This document shows positions 23,173 through 34,270 of a DNA stretch of 64,000 bases, piece after piece. Under the pieces are notes generated by a model, which made no database searches, was not told the DNA's origin, and was given only the letters and a program-made list of their open reading frames with translations. Both the position numbers and the translations under genes were made by a program. Numbering within the stretch: the first letter of the stretch is position 1; each line of letters begins with the position of its first letter. The DNA lies in contig CM039139.1 of assembly GCA_022036555.1 (NCBI GenBank), forward strand, positions 16,867,377-16,931,376, given 5' to 3'. Source of the stretch: Microstegium vimineum (Eukaryota > Streptophyta > Magnoliopsida > Poales > Poaceae).

Positions 23173-26100
23173 ATGCTGTCATTGCCCAGAACGGCGGCGG
23201 CGGCGGCGGCGGTGACGGTGTATGCGCTGGTCGCTCTTATCGCCAGCGCCGGCGCCGGCGCGGCGGGAGGTGGCGTGCAGCCGCTGTCGAGGATCGCCAT
23301 CCACCGCGCCACCGTTGCTCCCCAGCCGGGTGCCTTCGTCGACGCGTCGCCAGCCCTTCTCGGCCTGGAGGTGAGCCCTCAGAAACGCTGGCGCCTCAGG
23401 CTAATTTGAGTTCGTGGGCTCGAGGTGCTCTAAGCTCTACCGAGTATGCGTGCACAGTAGTTTGAGAGATTTGTCGCAATTCGGGGCTTGATTTTTGCAA
23501 TTCGTCGTTAGAAATATGCGCGCTCAATACTCAAATGTCCAAATAAGACTTAAATCTGCAGCACGAGGGTTATATGTTGGGGCATTGCCCTATCTAATGG
23601 TTCCCTCTGCTGCAATCAGATTATCGGCTGCTTTATTTGTTGCAGGGGGAGGACAGAGAATGGGTCACCGTCACATATAGTAACTCCAGGCCTTCGAAGG
23701 ATGACTGGATTGGAGTCTTTTCTCCTGCTAATTTCAAGTATAAACTGATACACCATTTTCCATTTGCTTTGGTAGAATACTGCAAGCTTCTTGCTAAATG
23801 GAAAGCTGGACTGAATACTGATCTTGTGTGTTTTGCTTCCTTGGGTTTGTCAGTGATTCCATTTGTCCTCAAGAGAACGTATGGGTGGAGCCCCCTCTTT
23901 TATGCACAGCTCCTATCAAGGTTGGGTTGTTTCCTGTGAGCTTTCTCCATGTGAAGTTTAGGTGACTTCAGAGCTCTTATCTGAACATACGCTGAAGGAG
24001 GCTTCATATTTCGACAGTTTCAATTTGCAAACTACACAAATCGTGAATATGGAAACACTGGAAAGGGATCCTTGAGGTTTCAGCTCATAAATCAGAGAGA
24101 GGGTTTCTCATTTGCATTGTTCTCTGGAGGCCTGTCGAATGTAAGTGTTATGCTCTTCTTTTTGTCCATCAATCTATTGAACTGCAGGGTTTACAAAATT
24201 TAAACCTTTTATTTGGTATGTAGCTATCAGCACTATACATCCTAAACAATTTTATTCTTTTTCTGATAGACAATTGTAGCCCACCTTGAACACGATTACC
24301 AACTAAGCATGGTATATGTTTTCTATTGCTGGTTTATAAATATTACAATAATTTCCATGTCAGTTGTTGCCACAGTACACGAGCCATGTACAACCGCTAC
24401 AGTCATATTCCAACTATAGAGTTCTAGAATCTAGATGTCACACACCAATACACTACTAAACATGGTGCGGTAGTAAAAGTTTCTCACCTAAGATTTTAGC
24501 AATGAGCACCTTGTCATCTCTTTAAAACAAAAGAGAACCATTTTGATTTAGCGTTCATATTGTTTTTTAACTCAAAACACATAGGTGAGCTGTATGTCAT
24601 TGTAAGACAAAATACCTTGCACTGGCACACTAGTACCATTGTGTTTTATATTTTTCGGTCACTAATATTGCTGCCAGTTTTGTTTTACCATTCTCAGTTT
24701 CCTCTGTATACCACAATGGATAACTAGTATGTGCTTTAGCATGACTCTGTGCATTTTTCGTGTAATAATACAGCCGAAGCTCATCGCCCATTCAAAGAGC
24801 GTTACTTTCATCAACCCAAAGGCTCCGGTGTACCCGCGCTTAGCACAAGGAAAATCCTGGAATGAAGTAAGTATCATTTTTTTTCCTTGTAAGTAATGAA
24901 GGGAGCATCAGCTAACATTGTTTATATGACCCACAAAAGAAAATGTATTGAATGCAAATAGGTGATAGATTTTAGTCATTTCTCTAATGCACTTTTTCGT
25001 AGCTGTAAGTAACATTTTCTTTTGATCGAAATATAATTTGTGAGTAAATATAAAGTAAAGCAAAACAAGAACTTGGACATTTCAGCTATTTATTGTTTAT
25101 ATGAATACTTCTTAGTTTACCTTTAGAATTTGTTCTTAGCTATCAAGTTTTTTAAGGAAAAGTGAGCATAACTTCTTTCAGGAATGAAATTGCATCATAT
25201 TTTCAAGATTTTTACTGTTTTTTGGGGACTCTAGATAACAGTGACATGGACAAGTGGCTATGGTACCAGTGAGGCTACACCATTTATCAGATGGGGCATA
25301 CAAGGACAACTCCAAATCCTTTCTCCTGCAGGCACACTTACTTTCAGTCGTGACACCATGTGTGGTTAGTAATTTTCATACTGAATCCTGCAAAAATAGA
25401 GTGATATCTTCAATTTTTATCTGAAAACAATGTCCAACAGTTCCAATGCTTTGCATTGGATTTAGTTTTTCCGTGTTCTGAAGCTAAGTGTGACTGATGT
25501 TTCCACTTCTCATGAAACCCAATGGGTCATTAACATTGCTATGGAACCTAATAAGCACATTATCATTACTATGTACCTTCATGGCTCTATGTCAGGTCCT
25601 CCTGCAAGGACAGTTGGTTGGCGTGATCCTGGTTTCATACACACAAGTTTTCTCAAGGACTTATGGCCCAATCTCTTGTAATTGAATTTCACACAACCTT
25701 TTTGCATCTTCATCTCTCCTATTGCTCATTCATTTGTGCTACTGCAAGGGGCATCAAGTTTTACATATGAGTTCAAATTTCAGGTACACATACCAAGTTG
25801 GTCATCGCATTTTTAATGGTTCTATAGTTTGGGGACATCAGTATAGCTTCAAAGCACCTCCTTATCCTGGGGAAGACTCTTTGCAACGTGTTGTAATATT
25901 TGGGGATATGGGCAAGGTACAAATTTTGATGTAAAAATCTGCAAGATGCTTGTCCTTTCGTTATCCTATGCAAACATGCAATAGAATTATTAGATCAATG
26001 CCGCCTGCTGCACAGCTATTGGCAAAAGGCCAATTTAGCATCTCTTGACCTTCAGCATCTGTTTTTTCCTTACCTTAGGAACTTATCCACCAAAATGTTG

Positions 26101-27866
26101 TACGATCATTGTTAATTTTGTTGGTGCTGGAAATATTTGCCACTTTTCTCATCTCAAATCAATCTAACAAGCAAGAAAAAAAGGAGATTAGTGGCATGCT
26201 AATGTGTTTAATTTTGTTTGCTTATTAGTACAGGAGGAAGTATTTCCTCAAAACAAGTAAATGAGACTTCCCTTTACTGCTTGACACTAAATTGACATTT
26301 AAATTTTTTTTCAGGCTGAGGTTGATGGTTCAAATGAGTTCAATGACTTTGAGCCTGCTTCGCTCAACACAACGAACCAGCTAATTAAAGACTTGAAGAA
26401 CATTGATGTGGTTTTCCATATTGGAGACATCGCATATGCCAATGGCTATCTGTCACAGTGGGATCAATTCACTGCACAGGTTGAGCCCATTGCTTCTACT
26501 GTGCCTTACATGGTTGCGAGGTCCGTCCAGGATTCCAACTTGACAAGATCAAATGATAATGAAATGGAACGGTTTTAATATGTTTCTGATGCTACTAATT
26601 TGTGGTTGCAGTGGTAACCACGAAAGAGATTGGCCTGGATCAGGATCTTTCTATGGAAACCTTGACTCAGGTGGCGAATGTGGGGTGCCAGCTCAGAATA
26701 TGTTCTACGTGCCAGCAGAAAACCGCGAGCAGTTCTGGTATGAAATCCCCCCTCCCGCCTGGATATGGTCAAGATTGAAGACATAGCATTAAACATAAAG
26801 CTATTGCTTATATAGGTGGTCAAATACAAAGATCTTTCAGGTTCAACTAAAAATGTAAATAGAGAATTGCGTTCTGAATATAGAATAGACAGGCAAGAGG
26901 ATGTTAACAACCTTTTATTCGTTCAGAAAAAGTTAACGAACTTTCATGGTGTTTGAAGCTGAAATTTCATTACTCACTTGCCCACAAAAACAAACAATTC
27001 CCCCATTGGCATAAATTGCCAATGCAGTATTGAAGCTATTTGTTCATGGAGCTGAGCTGTGAATCGTTGTCCATCTGATTTCCGCATAGAAAGTTGCAGT
27101 CTTTTCCAACTTTGTGTCCAAGAAGCTCTAATCGAACATCAGCTTATCCTTCTAGGTACTCAATGGACTACGGGATGTTCCGTTTCTGCGTAGCCAATAC
27201 CGAGTTGGACTGGAGGCCAGGCACGGAGCAGTACAGGTTCATCGAGCACTGCCTGTCGTCTGTTGATCGGCAGAAACAGCCGTGGCTCATCTTCCTCGCG
27301 CACCGTGTTCTGGGTTACTCGTCCGCCACCTTCTACGCAGACGAAGGAACAACCGAGGAGCCCATGGGACGCGAGAGCCTTCAGTCACTCTGGCAGAAGC
27401 ACAAGGTCGACATCGCTATGTATGGCCACGTCCACGGCTACGAACGGACCTGTCCAGTATACGAGGTTCGTCTCAGCTCCATTCCCTGCCCAGTCGACGC
27501 TCATATTGTACAGCATAAAGGCTTATCACTCTTGTTGGATTGGATTGGTGTGAAACGCAGAACGCCTGCGTGGCCAAGGGGTCTGACCTCTACACCGGCG
27601 CCTTCACGGCGACGACGCACGTCGTGGTGGGCGGCGGCGGCGCCAGCCTCGCCGAGTACACAGCCGCGCGGGCGCGGTGGAGCCACGTGCGGGACCGCGA
27701 CTTTGGGTTCGCGAAGCTGACGGCGTTCAACCACACGACGCTGCTTTTGGAGTACAAGAAGAGCCGGGACGGCAGCGTGCACGACCACTTCACCGTCTCC
27801 CGCGACTACCGCGACATCCTGGCCTGCGGCGTCGACAACTGCCTGAGCACCACCCTGGCGTCGTGA
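23173..27866 (+). CDS. Purple acid phosphatase-like metallophosphoesterase (PAP1/PAP27 group)
   Basis: Twelve exons join in frame for 621 residues: 23173-23370, 23646-23737, 23854-23920, 24018-24140, 24774-24866, 25235-25364, 25596-25677, 25784-25916, 26315-26520, 26612-26737, 27156-27465, 27561-27866. Residues 1 to about 33 are a hydrophobic Ala-rich signal peptide, so the protein is likely secreted or vacuolar. An N-terminal Fn3-like part precedes the phosphatase domain. The five metal-binding blocks are GDMGK (302-306), GDIAYANGY (about 343), GNHE (376-379), FLAHRVLGY (His about 466, in place of VxxH) and GHVHGYER (507-510). The last exon carries the conserved VVVGGGGASL segment. Group members may act as nucleotide pyrophosphatase/phosphodiesterases; some are annotated as inactive. 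The first ATG gives the best signal peptide. No frame damage is seen. Confidence 0.93.
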
Positions 27867-28045
27867 GCCCCCCGGCCTCGTGTCGATTCGATGTGTTTGT
27901 CGGCTGTCACTGTTCGGTTTTGATTTGAAGATCGAAACACTGTGCTGTACTGAATACCTGAGGACTAACAAACATCACTGGCAATCCCATCCTGAGCGTC
28001 TACTGGCACAGCACTGAGGAAAACGTGAAACACAGTGTGCTAGTA

Positions 28046-28152
28046 CGAACTGTGTGTTACATTACATAACAAAATGGTCAACAGACATAAGTACACATAT
28101 TACCCATTTCACTTTTGTGTTACATTACATAACAAAATGGCCAACAAACATA
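28046..28152. repeat. Short direct repeat after the phosphatase gene
   Basis: TGTTACATTACATAACAAAA then TGG, with CAACA.ACATAA following, occurs at about 28052-28090 and again at 28110-28152. The copies are nearly identical with about 20 bp between them. They sit just before the hairpin MITE and may be part of its duplicated surroundings. Confidence 0.7.
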
Positions 28153-28168
28153 AATATACATAGGGAAC

Positions 28169-28412
28169 ATATGCTATGGAAACCAGATTCTCGTGAAAAC
28201 TATAGAAACTCGCACGTGGATCGTTGGATCTAAATCCGATGGTGGGAGAGATTAACAATTAACCCCTCCCACAGTGTGGGAGAGATTAGCACGTGGATCG
28301 ACACATTGTGGGAGGGGTTAATTGCTAATCTCTTCCACCATCAGATTTAAGATCCAACGATCCACGTGCGAGTTTCCATAGTTTCCATGGAAATCTGATT
28401 TTCATAGCATAC
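28169..28412. mobile_element. Hairpin MITE with arms of about 100 bp
   Basis: The left arm starts TATGCTATGGAAACCAGATT. The right arm ends ATCTGATTTTCATAGCATA and is its imperfect reverse complement. Arms share ACTCGCACGTGGATCGTTGG on opposite strands and meet at a centre near 28290. The arms contain CACGTG (G-box) on both sides. The TSD is not clear. It has no coding sequence. Confidence 0.75.
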
Positions 28413-29500
28413 GTTACCATATACATATTACCTATTTTGCTGCTTTTATTTGTGGTAACGAAATTCAGTTACGCCTGGCATGGAGAACAAAATAAGCACA
28501 CACACATAATGTATTACCGACACCCACTAGAAAAATATGACCAGCGAGAATGGTGGGATAACTTTCTAAGAAAAAAATAAAAAAACAATATAAATAAGTT
28601 GTTGGAGTGTTTTTTTTAACATAATAGCTATAAATATAAATAGTTTTACGAATATATTTAGCCATATGTTTGAGTTGCTCCGTAGATTTAGAATACTATA
28701 CTAGATAGTGTGTTTAAGTTTATTTAATTGTTTGATCGTTGAACGTTGGTAGATACAAAATACTATAGGATTGATCGTTGGTTGCTTGTTTGCTCAGAGA
28801 GTCCATGTTGTCGAAATATATTACTCCATAAATATGTCACTAGGTCAAGCGTCTCCGAGTATATCATGGTCCTGTTCATTAGCAACTGTCGAAAGTTAGC
28901 TATACCTCATTAGCGAACAAATAATATTTTTCTTTCGCAACAAATCAATATAAGCCAAATTCCAAATGTGACCAATATATCTTGTTGCTAGCTTTTGAGG
29001 TATAGCTGGCTTTGAATTCTATTTTAATGTTCACTCCATAGCGTTACCATTGTTAAAAAGCGAACTTTGAATTCTACTTTAAAGTAAGACTCTAGGCATA
29101 ATCAAGTCACTCAAAACACAATACAATTACGTTAGAAAGTCCCGACTATGAGTAGGATATATACACGATATAGATTTACTCATGTGGAGTTTAAAATAAT
29201 TATTTTTTTCATTTTATATACAATGGCAGTGTATAAAATAAAAACCACTGCCATTGTAGCAAATCTATTTTTAATGTAGCAAAACCACTGTCCGAAATTG
29301 TCAAGGGACGTATTATGAATGCTTTTGAAAGTTAAGGAATACTATGTTTTTGCCCGGTTACAAAGTTGAGAGGCCTAAATGAATTTTTACAAAGTTAAGG
29401 AAAAAATAGATGACTTTTCCCTTCCGCCAATGAGGCCTGCGAGCACCCAGCCGGCCCACCGCCCACCCGTTTACTCACCCGCCCTGCCGCGCCCGCCTCC
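28413..29500. other. AT-rich intergenic DNA between the phosphatase and RPA1 genes
   Basis: No gene is recognised. A partial palindrome near 29220-29260 (CAATGGCAGTG and CACTGCCATTG) and several A/T runs suggest decayed MITEs. Base composition changes sharply to GC-rich at about 29420, where the RPA1 promoter begins. Confidence 0.5.
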
Positions 29501-29507
29501 TTTCCCG

Positions 29508-29660
29508 GCGCCAAAACTTCTCAAATTTCTCCCGCGCGAGCGCCAAACCGGAGCCAAAGCGAAACTAGTAGCGAACCCCGCGGCGGCAAGGCTAAAAAAC
29601 GCGCAAAACCCCGAGCGCCGCTCTCCTCCCGCCATTTCCTTCCCAAATCTGCCTTATAAG
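29508..29660 (+). promoter_or_regulatory. RPA1 promoter: two E2F sites and a TATA box
   Basis: GCGCCAAA occurs at 29508-29515 and 29540-29547. Its reverse complement TTTGGCGC fits the E2F consensus TTTSSCGC. TATAAG at 29655-29660 lies about 160 bp before the start codon, so both sites are 110-150 bp upstream of the TATA box. Plant replication genes are commonly driven by E2F/DP in S phase, which fits RPA1. Confidence 0.65.
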
Positions 29661-29817
29661 CGCGCGCAGCCTTGGGCCCTTGGCATCTCGACGCATCTTC
29701 GCCGCCGCTCAGCTCAGGGCTCCCCCACGCTCCCACCGATCCACGGCAAACCAACCTACCTTCCTTCCTTCCTCCGGGAGGCGATTCGACAGGGAGAGGA
29801 AAGAGGCAAGAGGAGCC

Positions 29818-32800
29818 ATGGACGCTGCCAAGTCGGTAACGCCGGGAGCCGTGTTCCACATCCTGGCGCACCCGTCGACGGGCTGCGACGGCGCCGTGCC
29901 AGATCTCGTCGTCCAGGTCCTGGACCTCAAGTCCATCGGCACTGGCATCCGGTTCAGGTGAGTTCTCACCTCCTCCATTCCTTCCCTGGCCGCACTGGAT
30001 CTAGTATCTTTGCTAGTTATCGTTCCGTGGGGTGGTGGATCTGTTCTGTTCTTAGCGCAGTTCTTGTCAGACGGTCTAACGAGCCTCCCCTTGTTTGGAT
30101 CTGATCTGTTGTTTCCTTGCAGTTTCATGGCAACCGACGGGAAGGATAAGATCAAGGGGATGCTCCCAACTAACTTCGCGACCGAGGTTCGCTCCGGCAA
30201 TCTGAAGAACCTCGGCCTCATCCGCATCCTCGATTACACTTGCAACGTAGTCCCAGGCAGCAGTGACAAGTAAGTGTTCTCCATCTTCCTTCGTCACCTT
30301 GAACAGCCTAATGTTGGTATATGTTCCGTATTCAGCGTGTCCCCCGGTTTCCTGAATCACTTTACTTTGTTTACCAGAGTCTTGATTGTCGTCAAATGCG
30401 AGATTGTGTGCGAAGCGCTCGATGCCGAGATCAACAGCGAGGCCAAGAAAGAGGAGCCTCCAATTGTGCTGAAGCCTAAGGACGAAGTTGTTGCTGTGGT
30501 TGAGCAAGCAAATGCGCCCCCAGTCGCGATGAAGCCCAAACAGGAGGTGAAGTCCGCGTCGCAGATCGTGAACGAGCAGCGTGGAAAGTAAGTGCCTGCA
30601 ATTGCAGTCCCTGTCATTTGATATCTGGTTGAGTGAGTCTGAGGATTTAGAATTACAGCTCATTCATTATTATACTTGTGTGCGTGCAGTGCTGCTCCTG
30701 CTGCGCGCCTTTCCATGACAAGGAGGGTCCATCCTTTGATCACTCTGAACCCCTACCAGGGTAACTGGGTCATTAAGGTGCGGGTCACCAGCAAAGGCAA
30801 CCTAAGAACCTACAGGAATGCTCGCGGAGAAGGCTGTGTCTTCAATGTAGAGTTCACTGATGAGGATGTAAGTGCTCTGATGGCATTTTCCTCATGTTTA
30901 AGTGCATTTTTATGGGTTCATGAGTTGATGTCCTGAATTTGTGCATGCACAGGGTACCCAGATCCAGGCCACCATGTTTAATGAGGCTGCAAAGAAGTTC
31001 TATCCAATCTTTGAGATGGGAAAGGTCTACTACGTCTCAAAAGGATCTCTAAGAATTGCCAACAAGCAGTTCAAGACTGTCCAAAATGACTATGAGCTGT
31101 CACTGAACGAGAATGCTATCATTGAAGAAGCAGAGGGGGAAACTTTCATTCCGCCAGTGCAATACAACTTTGTCAAGATTGATCAGCTAGGATCATATGT
31201 TGGTGGCAGGGATCTTGTAGGTATGTCAGAATGAATTAAGTTGGTTTTACCTTTTCAGGTTCGATATAGTGTCTCACTGTTTTATGCATTACTTCAGATA
31301 TTGTTGGTGTGGTTCAGAGTGTATCTCCCACACTCAGCATTAGGAGAAAGATTGACAATGAGACAATACCGAAGCGTGACATTGTTGTAGCAGATGAGTC
31401 GTAAGTATCACTTGATCTTTTACCTTGTTATATAATCGGTTAGAATACAATCATTCAGTAATGTTGCTTATAATTTCTCTAATCAAAGAATACAGCCATT
31501 CATTTTTTTGTGATCTAAATTTAACATAGATTAACAAAACAACATTGACACTACTAGATTAACGATGAAAACAATAATAATATTTTACAATTCTTTCTGT
31601 TTAAGATTATTATTTATAGATGTTGCCTCTAAAGGAATTATCTGTTCCTAATTGACCCATTTCATTCCTTGGCAGTGGCAAAACTGTTAGTATTTCTCTC
31701 TGGAATGATCTTGCTACTACGACTGGCCAAGAGCTTTTGGACATGGTTGACAGTTCTCCTGTCGTTGCCATAAAGAGCCTAAAAGCATCTGACTTCCAGG
31801 GTATGCCATCTAATCTCTGTTCAATCTTCCTGGAAATCATTAAGTTACTCAAAGTGTGTGGTGGTAACTGTGGTGCTGAAATTTGTCTTGTAGGCGTGTC
31901 TCTTTCAACTATAGGCAGAAGTACTCTTGTGATCGATCCAAACCTACCTGAGGCTCAGAATCTTAAATCATGGTAGTACTTCTCCTGAATGATGTGAGTT
32001 TGTTGTATGTTTCTAATCAGTATAAGTATGCTTACACTCGCACATAATTTGTGAAATAGGTATGACTCTGAAGGCAAAGATACTTCACTGGCACCAATTG
32101 GTGCAGACATGGGTGCCGCACGGGCCGGTGGCTTGAAGTCCATGTATTCTGATAGAATTTTCCTGTCTCACATCACCAGTGATCCTGCAATGGGCCAGGA
32201 AAAGGTACGGTCCTGAATATTCACTGAAATATGATACTATTTAAACAGTAAAATTGCAAATTAAGGAGCCCCAATTTGCCTTTTTTTTTGTTGTGCTTTG
32301 CAGGCTGTTTACTTCAGTTTGTATGCCATCATAAGCCACATCAAGCCTGACCAGAATATGTGGTACCGTGCTTGCAAGACCTGCAACAAGAAGGTGACTG
32401 AAGGTTTTGGATCTGGATACTGGTGTGAGGATGCCAAAAGAATGACTCTGAATGCTCACTGAGGTAAAGTTCGTTAGCAGAAGCCTTGCTACTGTTTATC
32501 TATTTGGTGCCAACTCTGATTGTTTCCCTGCGTCCTCCCTTAAGATACATCATGGTCGTCAAGGTCTCTGACCCCACTGGTGAGGCATGGGTGTCCGTGT
32601 TCAACGAGAATGCAGAGAAGATCATTGGCTGCAGCGCCGACGAGCTTGATCGGATCAGGAAAGAGGTAAATTCTGCAATCTGAAGAGTAGAGCAAATACT
32701 CTGGCTTTGACAACATTGAATTTCTGCTGCTGCTTTCATGTTTTGTCTTATCCCTGATAGCGAGTGGGTGCCAATTGTTGCAGGAGGGGGAGGACAGCTA

Positions 32801-32975
32801 CGTTCTCAAGCTCAAGGAAGCCACCTGGGTTCCTCACCTGTTCCGCGTCAGCGTTACGCAGAATGAGTACATGAACGAGAAAAGGCAGAGGATCACCGTG
32901 AGGAGTGAAGCACCGGTCGACTACGCAGCTGAATCCAAGTACCTGCTTGAAGAGATCGCCAAGCTCACTGCTTGA
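29818..32975 (+). CDS. RPA1: Replication protein A 70-kDa subunit, with a frameshift in the zinc finger
   Basis: This is the large subunit of the RPA single-strand DNA-binding trimer used in replication, repair and recombination. Twelve exons: 29818-29957, 30123-30269, 30378-30587, 30690-30867, 30953-31220, 31298-31400, 31676-31800, 31894-31972, 32060-32204, 32304-32463, 32545-32665, 32784-32975. They give about 622 residues if one missing base is allowed. Domains: an N-terminal OB fold (1 to about 100), a Lys/Glu/Pro linker, DBD-A (from about 185, NPYQGNWVIKVRVTSKG), DBD-B, and DBD-C with a C4 zinc finger. Cysteines CKTC are near 486-489; the second pair should be CEGC near 506-509. The base run at 32429-32430 is one G short, so the literal frame loses the second pair and stops at 32460-32462. 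Exons after the break are intact. A 25-bp duplication overlaps the stop codon. Confidence 0.93.
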
Positions 32976-32995
32976 AGAGATCGCCAAGCTCACTG
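32946..32995 (+). repeat. 25-bp perfect tandem duplication over the RPA1 stop codon
   Basis: CTTGAAGAGATCGCCAAGCT then CACTG occurs at 32946-32970 and 32971-32995, followed by CTTGCTAG. The first copy codes for LEEIAKLT. The start of the second copy supplies the present TGA (32973-32975). Without the duplication the frame would read one more residue (Cys) and end at TAG. Confidence 0.95.
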
Positions 32996-33572
32996 CTTGC
33001 TAGAAGATGCAATCTTTCTGGTGGTTCGTGAAGGAAGACCCCGAGATGTTTTCCCTTGCAAAGGGTTTTGAGCTGTAGTAACTTTATTACTGTTCTGTGT
33101 TGTTGCTCTCATTGGTCTTTAGCACTTCTGTAAGATATATGTAGATGTTTGTTCACTTTGATGTCAAGCAACAGATGCTACAGTTCCAAGCATGATGCAT
33201 GAAGCCTTTGCAGAATTGCACTTCCGATTCCGTGTCTCTGCAACTTTGTTGAGCAAATAGCGAGGTCTATTTAGGACTAATTTGATGTCATGTCGCTGTG
33301 GCTAAGTTTTAGGTATATGTATCAGCAATCAGATGTAGAACCTTTTCCTGCTCTAAGTTTGAAAAAAAATTATATAAAAAAACCGTACGATGAACTGCGC
33401 GTTCTACATCCTTGTGCCATCTATTCAGTCTTTTCCCAGACAAGTATCCGGGAATTGCGAGTGTCAGCATTGATACTTTCTGTAGCTACCGGAATAAGCT
33501 TAACATGCTCCAGCCTCTACAGCTGAAATACATATTGACGGCGGTCTATGTTATTCAGCTGAAATACTTTCA
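32996..33572. other. RPA1 3' UTR and intergenic DNA
   Basis: The roughly 300 bp after the stop codon are T-rich and probably the RPA1 3' UTR. No gene or element is recognised in the rest. Confidence 0.5.
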
Positions 33573-33968
33573 CTGAGGGCTTGTTTAGTTTCATCCCAAA
33601 ATCCCAAATCCCAACTATTTTGGATTCCAAAATCCAAAATCCAAAATATTTCAGGGTGTTTTAGTTTCAACCAAAGTTTGACTTATTTTGGATTTCAATG
33701 ATGAAGATTGTGAGAGTGACACACAAACCAATGCAAATTTTGGATTATTTTGGTCTCTTAAGTCCAAAACCTAAAATAAGGAATAAGAGGGTGACACACA
33801 AACCAATGCAAATTTTAGATTATTTTGACCTCTTGAGTCCAAAACCTATAATAGGGAATGAACCACTTTTTGCCAAATATTTTGGGTAGTGTTTAGTTTC
33901 ATTTTGCAAAATAAAAAACCAAAACCTAAAATATTTTGAATTTCATAGGGATCTAAACATGCCCTCAG
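33573..33968. mobile_element. MITE of 396 bp with an internal 75-bp tandem duplication
   Basis: The ends are CTGAGGGCTTGTTTAG and the reverse complement of CTGAGGGCATGTTTAG. Inside, a 75-bp unit (with GTGACACACAAACCAATGCA) occurs at 33712-33786 and 33787-33861. TTTTGGAT/ATCCAAAA motifs fill the arms. The TSD is not clear, so the superfamily (hAT or PIF-Harbinger) is open. Confidence 0.7.
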
Positions 33969-34270
33969 GCAGTGAAGTGGTTGGGAGCTATGAGCCTACG
34001 CGAAATCATGCCTGCTAACACTCATCTATCGCGAGCTTCGTTTTCTAGAAGACCTACAGGAAAAGAAAAAAGTTGCAGGACTGAATCAGGCTTACTCCGT
34101 AGAAAGGATAAGAACATTATCAACAGGTTATGTTACCATAATGCCCACCAATTTAATCGGGCATAAGTAAGCAGCGCACCACAAACACAATCTGACGACG
34201 AGACTCTAGTCTGACGCTAGGCTGAATGCTGACTCTACAGAACCACCTGCACAGGTCTGCTGGCGAAGGT

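Noticed and set aside
27501..27971. 156-residue antisense frame at the end of the phosphatase gene
   Set aside because: It is opposite the last exon, which carries the conserved family C-terminus; high GC explains the open antisense frame.
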